64,000 nucleotides of DNA, from assembly GCA_025966315.1 (NCBI GenBank), contig JAOPUZ010000069.1, positions 1-64,000 of the forward strand, given 5' to 3'. The translations under genes were made by a program, and so were the position numbers. The notes beneath the pieces are model-generated. The model made no database searches, was not told the DNA's origin, and was given only the letters and a program-made list of their open reading frames with translations. Shown here piece by piece: positions 59,728-64,000 of this stretch. Each line of letters begins with the position of its first letter. Position 1 is the stretch's first letter. The DNA comes from Frankiales bacterium (GTDB taxonomy: Bacteria; Actinomycetota; Actinomycetes; Mycobacteriales; Jatrophihabitantaceae).

Positions 59728-61272
59728 GTGCCGGCCAGCAGCAAAAGTCGATCCGCGACGCCGACGGTGCGAGGCAGCGTCCGGGTGCTGGTGATGCTCG
59801 GCCTGACCGCGGTCGCCGTCGCGGCCGCCGCCGGCATGTTCACGCAGAACCTGTTCAACCAGGTATCGACGGTGAAGTGGATCATCACCGTTGCCGCACC
59901 GGTGGTTCCGCTCTTCCTACTGCTCACCCGGCGCCCGGTCACCTATCTCGCCGCGGCCACGGTCGCGCTGTTGCCGTTCTCCGCGCTGTCCTATGGCCTC
60001 GGCTCGGTGCACATCTCGCCGGTGGTCGTCGTCGAGATTGTCGGCGTCCTGGTCGCCTTCTTCAGCTCGAACACCAGCACGTCCAGCCCGATCGAGGACA
60101 GAATCAGCGGCTCGAACCTGCTTGCCCCGGGCAGCGTGGCCACTTTGTTGCTGCTCTTCCCGGGGGCGGTCCGAGGCGTTGGAGTGCCGGACTGGTTCAC
60201 CCAGGTGGCGATCACCGCCGGGTTGGCCTACATCATTTGCCGGGCCTGCGCGCTGGACCGGCACGCACCGCTGATCGTCGCGGGCACGTTCGTAACCGGC
60301 GCCGGAGCGCAAGGCTTGTTGGCCATCAACGAATTCCGTACCGGTCACGTGTTCAACGCCTACGGCGGTGGCGTGGCCTCCTACGGTTCCGACTATTTCT
60401 ACGGCTACGAGGGCTCGTTCCGCTCAGCCGGCTCGTTCTTCGACCCGATCTCGCTGGGCAATATGCTGGCGCTGGCCATTCCGATCGGCTTTGCCATCGT
60501 GTGCTTCCAGGCGTTCCCGAAGTGGGTACGGGCCTGGTCGGCACTGTGCTGTGTGTCGGCCGTGTCCGGGTTGATTCTGACCTTCTCGCGGATGAGCTGG
60601 GTCGCGGCCACGGCGGGCATCGTGCTCGTGATCGTGCTGTCGCCCGGCCGCGAACGGTGGCGCCAGGTGGGCGCCCTCGTGGTCGGCGGCGCGATCGTCT
60701 CCAGCACCGCCATCGGTCTGGCCGGCCCACAGCTGATTCAGCGGTTCGACTCGATCCTGCATCCGACCGCGGAAGGCGTCGTGACCGCGCAGGGTGATCA
60801 AACCCGGCAGCAGCTGTGGCACGCCGCACTGGCGGTGTTCGGCAAACATCCGATCTTCGGGGTCGGCAACGGCAACCTGCAGACAATCCTGCACGAGCAG
60901 GTCGGTGGCGTCAGCGTCTTCTCGCACGCGCATTCCACGTACTTCCAGAACCTGGCCGAATCCGGTTTGCTGGGCGGGGCCGCGATCGCGGTGATCTACC
61001 TGTGCGCCGCGTCCGACATCTCCCGCCGGCTCCGGCAAAACCGGCAGACCGACCTGTTCGCGCGCGCTTGTGCGGGTGCGCTGATCGCGCTGTCGATCGT
61101 CTGGCTGACCGACTACACGATTCGATACACCTCGGTGCTGGCGTGCATGGCGATGCCGTTCATCCTGCTCGTCGCCTCGCGGCGCACGGTGCGCGACACC
61201 CCCGGTCAGCTCGAGGCGCTGCCGCTGAACCGTGACGATGTGCTACCCGACAGGCAGCTGGTCGACGCGTGA
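59728..61272 (+). CDS. O-antigen ligase/Wzy-like polymerase
   Basis: The protein has 514 residues from the GTG at 59728, with AGGGGAGA upstream. About twelve helices surround a large external loop between residues about 360 and 440: STAIGLAGPQLIQRFDSILH, then FGKHPIFGVGNGNLQTILHE and SHAHSTYFQNLAESGLLGGA, the WaaL/Wzy_C signature including the conserved His and the N-x-x-L pattern. It joins or polymerises lipid-linked oligosaccharide units outside the membrane. Its stop overlaps the flippase GTG (GTGA), so the genes are co-translated. Confidence 0.88.
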   Translation: MPASSKSRSATPTVRGSVRVLVMLGLTAVAVAAAAGMFTQNLFNQVSTVKWIITVAAPVVPLFLLLTRRPVTYLAAATVALLPFSALSYGLGSVHISPVVVVEIVGVLVAFFSSNTSTSSPIEDRISGSNLLAPGSVATLLLLFPGAVRGVGVPDWFTQVAITAGLAYIICRACALDRHAPLIVAGTFVTGAGAQGLLAINEFRTGHVFNAYGGGVASYGSDYFYGYEGSFRSAGSFFDPISLGNMLALAIPIGFAIVCFQAFPKWVRAWSALCCVSAVSGLILTFSRMSWVAATAGIVLVIVLSPGRERWRQVGALVVGGAIVSSTAIGLAGPQLIQRFDSILHPTAEGVVTAQGDQTRQQLWHAALAVFGKHPIFGVGNGNLQTILHEQVGGVSVFSHAHSTYFQNLAESGLLGGAAIAVIYLCAASDISRRLRQNRQTDLFARACAGALIALSIVWLTDYTIRYTSVLACMAMPFILLVASRRTVRDTPGQLEALPLNRDDVLPDRQLVDA

Positions 61273-62759
61273 CCGAAGCGCCCACCTCGACCGGATCGCC
61301 GTTGTCGAACGGCACGCCATCAACCAACGACGCCGACGCCGAAGTCAGCCGGCATTCCAAAGGCATCGTCTCCACCTCCGGTCTGCTGCTGATCCGCAAG
61401 ATCGTGGTCACCTTCGGCTCCGCGATCGCCACCGCGGTCATCGCCCGCAAGCTGGCGCCGGGGTCGTTCGGTGTCTACTCCGCAGCGATGGCCACGTTCT
61501 TCCTGGCCCAGTCGCTCTGCGATCTCGGCTTCGGCACCATCGTTGCCCGCGAGATGGCGATCCGGACGACCGAACAGGCAAAACTGCTGCGAGCCACGAT
61601 GCGGCCGGCCACTATCTGGTCGGCCGTGCTGTCCCTCGGGCTGGCCGGCTTCGCCTTGCTGTCGGACAACCACACCCGGACGCTGTGCCTGTTGATCCTG
61701 GCTCCGGCGATCACGCTCACCGGTGCCGCCGTAGCCCGGCAGTACTTCGTCGTCGCTTACAACGTGCGGCGGATGGCGACCGTGGACACAGCGTGCAACC
61801 TCAGCCAGGCGATCGGTTTGGTCGTGGTCAGCCTGCTCGGTGGCGACGCTCCGGAGCTGGCGCTGGTCGTCAGCGTCTTCGCCGTCCTCGACACGGTGCT
61901 GATTGCGCGGCTGGCTCGGCTCGATGCCGGCAAGGGCGACAGCACCTGGTCGGACAGCTGGCAGATCACCCGGATGTCCCTGCCGTTCGGGCTGGCGTCC
62001 CTGCTGGCTTCGGCCTACTTCACGATCGACCTGGTCATCGCCGGATACATGGTCAGCGATACGGAGGTCGCCCGGTACGCCGCCGGCGTCAAGCTGCTCA
62101 CGCTGGTGACCGTGCTGCCATCGCTGCTCATGAGTACGGCGTTGCCGGGGTTGTCAGCGGTGGACTCGGCCGGTGATCGGCGCGCACTGGGTGATCTGGC
62201 CGCGCGGGTCTGGCATTGGCTGGCGTCGCTGGCCCTGCCGCCGTGCATCGCGATCGCCTGCTTCGCCCCGCTGGCCATCGAGGTCTTCTTCGGGCACAAC
62301 TACGACCGCTCGGCCGCGCCGACCCGAATCCTGATGGCGGCCGGCGCCGTCGCCTTGATGACCAACGTCCTCGGCATGCTGTTGATCGCCCAGCGTCGAG
62401 CCGCGGTCACCTTTTGGCAGAACGCCGTCGCGCTCGTCGGCAACGTCGGGCTCAACCTGTTGCTGATCCCGCATCTGGGCATCATGATCTGTGCCTGGTT
62501 AACCCTGGGCACTGAGATCTTCATCTGCGCGGCATCGTTCCCACTGGTGCGCAAGACGCTGGTGTGGACACCGATCCTTCGGGTATCGGCCAAGCCGTTC
62601 GTGAGCCTGGTCGGCTTCGCGGTGGTGGCCGCGCTGCCGATACCGACCGTGCTGCGGCTGGTGCTGGCTACGGCCGCCTTCCTGGGTGCGATGACGCTCA
62701 CCCGGGGCTGGCCGGACGAGGTCCAGACCGTCCTGTCCCGGAGGCTTCACCGTGGTTAG
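61269..62759 (+). CDS. Polysaccharide flippase (Wzx/MATE-like)
   Basis: The 496-residue polytopic protein has about 12-14 helices. RHSKGIVSTSGLLLIRKIVV and the following helix pair resemble polysaccharide-synthesis (RfbX/MviN-like) transporters, as does the motif GTIVAREMAIRTTEQAKLLR. It moves lipid-linked repeats across the membrane. The starting GTG overlaps the ligase stop, and its own stop overlaps the next GTG. It belongs to one operon with the ligase and GT2. Confidence 0.9.
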   Translation: MTEAPTSTGSPLSNGTPSTNDADAEVSRHSKGIVSTSGLLLIRKIVVTFGSAIATAVIARKLAPGSFGVYSAAMATFFLAQSLCDLGFGTIVAREMAIRTTEQAKLLRATMRPATIWSAVLSLGLAGFALLSDNHTRTLCLLILAPAITLTGAAVARQYFVVAYNVRRMATVDTACNLSQAIGLVVVSLLGGDAPELALVVSVFAVLDTVLIARLARLDAGKGDSTWSDSWQITRMSLPFGLASLLASAYFTIDLVIAGYMVSDTEVARYAAGVKLLTLVTVLPSLLMSTALPGLSAVDSAGDRRALGDLAARVWHWLASLALPPCIAIACFAPLAIEVFFGHNYDRSAAPTRILMAAGAVALMTNVLGMLLIAQRRAAVTFWQNAVALVGNVGLNLLLIPHLGIMICAWLTLGTEIFICAASFPLVRKTLVWTPILRVSAKPFVSLVGFAVVAALPIPTVLRLVLATAAFLGAMTLTRGWPDEVQTVLSRRLHRG

Positions 62760-63606
62760 CGTCGAGGCGCACATCGTCTCCTACAACTCGCGCGATTTGA
62801 TCGGCGCCTGCCTGGATTCGCTCTACAAGTTCAAGCCGACCGACCGCGACATCGAATTCTCGATCGCATTGCTCGACAATGCCTCACCCGACGGCTCCGG
62901 CGAATTCGTGGCCCAGTCCTACCCGGATGTTCGGCTGATCCAGCAGGCCACCAACACCTGGTACGGGCCGGCCAGCAACCGACTGGTCGAGACGTCGACC
63001 GCGGACTTCATCCTCGTCATCAATCCCGACACCGAGATCGAGCAGGACGTGGTGTCCCCGCTGCTCGCCGCCCTCACCGCCGAACCCGACGCGGTGCTGG
63101 CTTATCCACAGATCCTGGACGTCGATCACATCGTCCAGCCGTCGACCCAAAAGCTGCCCACCCTCGGCTTCGAGTTGGCGATGTTGCTGCGCGGCACCAA
63201 AGTCGCCAAGTTGCTCTCACCGTGGTGGCACGCCGGCGACGTGGTCCGTCGTCATCGGGACGAAAAACCGGTCGCTGGCCGAGCCATCCCGATCGGGTTC
63301 GTCTGGTCGACCGGCTGGCTGATCCGCCGCGAAGCCGCACTGCGCTTCCCGTTCAGCCCCCAGTTCCCGATGTACGACACCGATGTCGACATCTCGAGGC
63401 GGATGAGTGACGCCGGCGCGACCGCGGTCTACGTGGACTCGGCGTCAATCGTGCACATCGGCGGAGCAAGCTCTGCGCCGGAACGCAAGCGGCGCATGGA
63501 ACGCGATTCGCGAGCCGCCTACTACCGGATCTATCACGGACGCCTTTACAGCCAGGCGTATCTCGCAGTGCATTGGGCTGGAGTTCGTAAACGCAGGAAG
63601 GCCTAA
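62752..63606 (+). CDS. GT2-family glycosyltransferase (rhamnosyltransferase-like)
   Basis: The 284-residue GT-A enzyme starts at GTG 62752 inside the flippase end (eight-base overlap). AHIVSYNSRDLIGACLDSLY, the DxD-type LVINPDTEIEQDVV and VWSTGWLIRREAALRFPFSP with the later DTDVDISRRMSDAG are like rhamnosyl/galactofuranosyltransferases. It lacks membrane helices. It adds one sugar to the repeat unit, exact sugar unknown. Confidence 0.9.
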   Translation: MVSVEAHIVSYNSRDLIGACLDSLYKFKPTDRDIEFSIALLDNASPDGSGEFVAQSYPDVRLIQQATNTWYGPASNRLVETSTADFILVINPDTEIEQDVVSPLLAALTAEPDAVLAYPQILDVDHIVQPSTQKLPTLGFELAMLLRGTKVAKLLSPWWHAGDVVRRHRDEKPVAGRAIPIGFVWSTGWLIRREAALRFPFSPQFPMYDTDVDISRRMSDAGATAVYVDSASIVHIGGASSAPERKRRMERDSRAAYYRIYHGRLYSQAYLAVHWAGVRKRRKA

Positions 63607-63608
63607 CG

Positions 63609-64000
63609 ATGACCGCACCTTCGTTCGAAAGCTACCAAGCACGATCCCGGTTCAAGGCTCTCGACGGGGTGCGCGCGCTGGCCGTGCTGCTGGTCGTGAC
63701 CTGGCACGTTCGAAGCGGGGCGCTGTCCGGCGTCAATGGTGACTTCGGAGTGTCGATCTTCTTTATCCTGTCGGGCTTCCTCATCACCACGCTGGCCATC
63801 CGGGAAGAACACCGGACCGGACGCTTCTCCTACGCCGCGTTCATGATCCGGCGTGTCTTCCGGATCTGGCCGCTGTTGTGGCTGGGGATCCTGGTCTACG
63901 CGGTGGCCATCTACGGCTTGCATCTGGACAACCGGGGCGTCGCGTTCGCGCGCGCCGTTCCGTATTACATTTTCTACTTCCCCGAGTACCCGCTGTTCTC
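63609..64000 (+). CDS. Acyltransferase-3 family membrane protein (runs off the window)
   Basis: This is the first 130 codons of an O-acyltransferase-3 (OafA-like) protein. The pattern FKALDGVRALAVLLVVTWHV contains the family's N-terminal DGxRALAxLxVxxxH. FGVSIFFILSGFLITTLAI and FMIRRVFRIWPLLWLGILVY follow. The gene starts two bases after the GT2 stop and continues past position 64000. It is expected to add acetyl or acyl groups to a surface polysaccharide. Confidence 0.9.
   Translation, partial: MTAPSFESYQARSRFKALDGVRALAVLLVVTWHVRSGALSGVNGDFGVSIFFILSGFLITTLAIREEHRTGRFSYAAFMIRRVFRIWPLLWLGILVYAVAIYGLHLDNRGVAFARAVPYYIFYFPEYPLF

Overview
This window is high-GC DNA (the ORFs have strong G/C third-position bias) from an actinobacterium. 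Indicators are two GAF-ANTAR proteins, an F420-type (LLM) oxidoreductase, a MFS/thymidylate-kinase fusion, a RicT/PSP1 protein beside DNA polymerase III delta', a FadA2-FabG4-HtdX cluster ordered as in mycobacteria, and a TamR/Tam pair as known from Streptomyces. The set fits the Frankia/Jatrophihabitans/Nakamurella side of the phylum. No 16S rRNA is present, so the genus is not determined.

Layout. 1-7.9 kb is an accessory segment ending at a tRNA-Thr(CGT). It holds a PAP2/LPG-synthase-TM fusion, an MMPL exporter, a 37-codon small ORF, a DHA2-type MFS exporter and an azoreductase broken by one base. Beyond a 31-bp palindrome lie fragments of a MarR regulator, a phage/ICE-type primase and a tyrosine integrase that abut the tRNA: an old integration scar. 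8.2-17.2 kb has aquaporin, aldehyde dehydrogenase, a repeat-tailed membrane protein, a response regulator/sensor kinase/GT39 operon and a GT2-GtrA fusion. 17.2-22.1 kb is housekeeping (ricT, holB, MFS-tmk) interrupted by a shrunken group II intron. 22.1-24.5 kb has tamR/tam with paired operators and an F420-type oxidoreductase.

24.8-31.5 kb contains an LEA-like 11-mer repeat protein, the fatty-acid cluster htdX-fabG4-fadA2, an S53 peptidase, a tiny membrane protein and a STAS protein. 31.9-36.1 kb is a tightly overlapping operon: Dps, a half-proline peptide, a GT2 glycosyltransferase, an acyl-CoA dehydrogenase homologue, a PIG-L deacetylase and a SAM methyltransferase. This set chemically resembles a Nod-factor-like assembly line and is the best candidate here for an undescribed system. 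It ends in a truncated topoisomerase IB start. 36-42 kb carries GNAT, ANTAR, a MerR-B12 regulator, crotonase and a double CoA-transferase.

42.3-47.9 kb contains tRNA-Lys(TTT), an I78 inhibitor/S51 peptidase pair, an orphan branched-chain-type binding protein, a HAD phosphatase, a second GAF-ANTAR protein and a cobalamin-binding-type protein. 48-53 kb has fused isobutyryl-CoA mutase (icmF) behind two copies of an ACTAGG-N4-CCTAGT operator, then an SDR and an alpha/beta hydrolase. 53-54 kb has a small foreign patch with a phage terminase tail. 55-64 kb is a cell-surface polysaccharide locus: methyltransferases, UDP-glucuronate decarboxylase, acetyltransferase, GT61, ligase/polymerase, flippase, GT2 and an acyltransferase running off the right edge.
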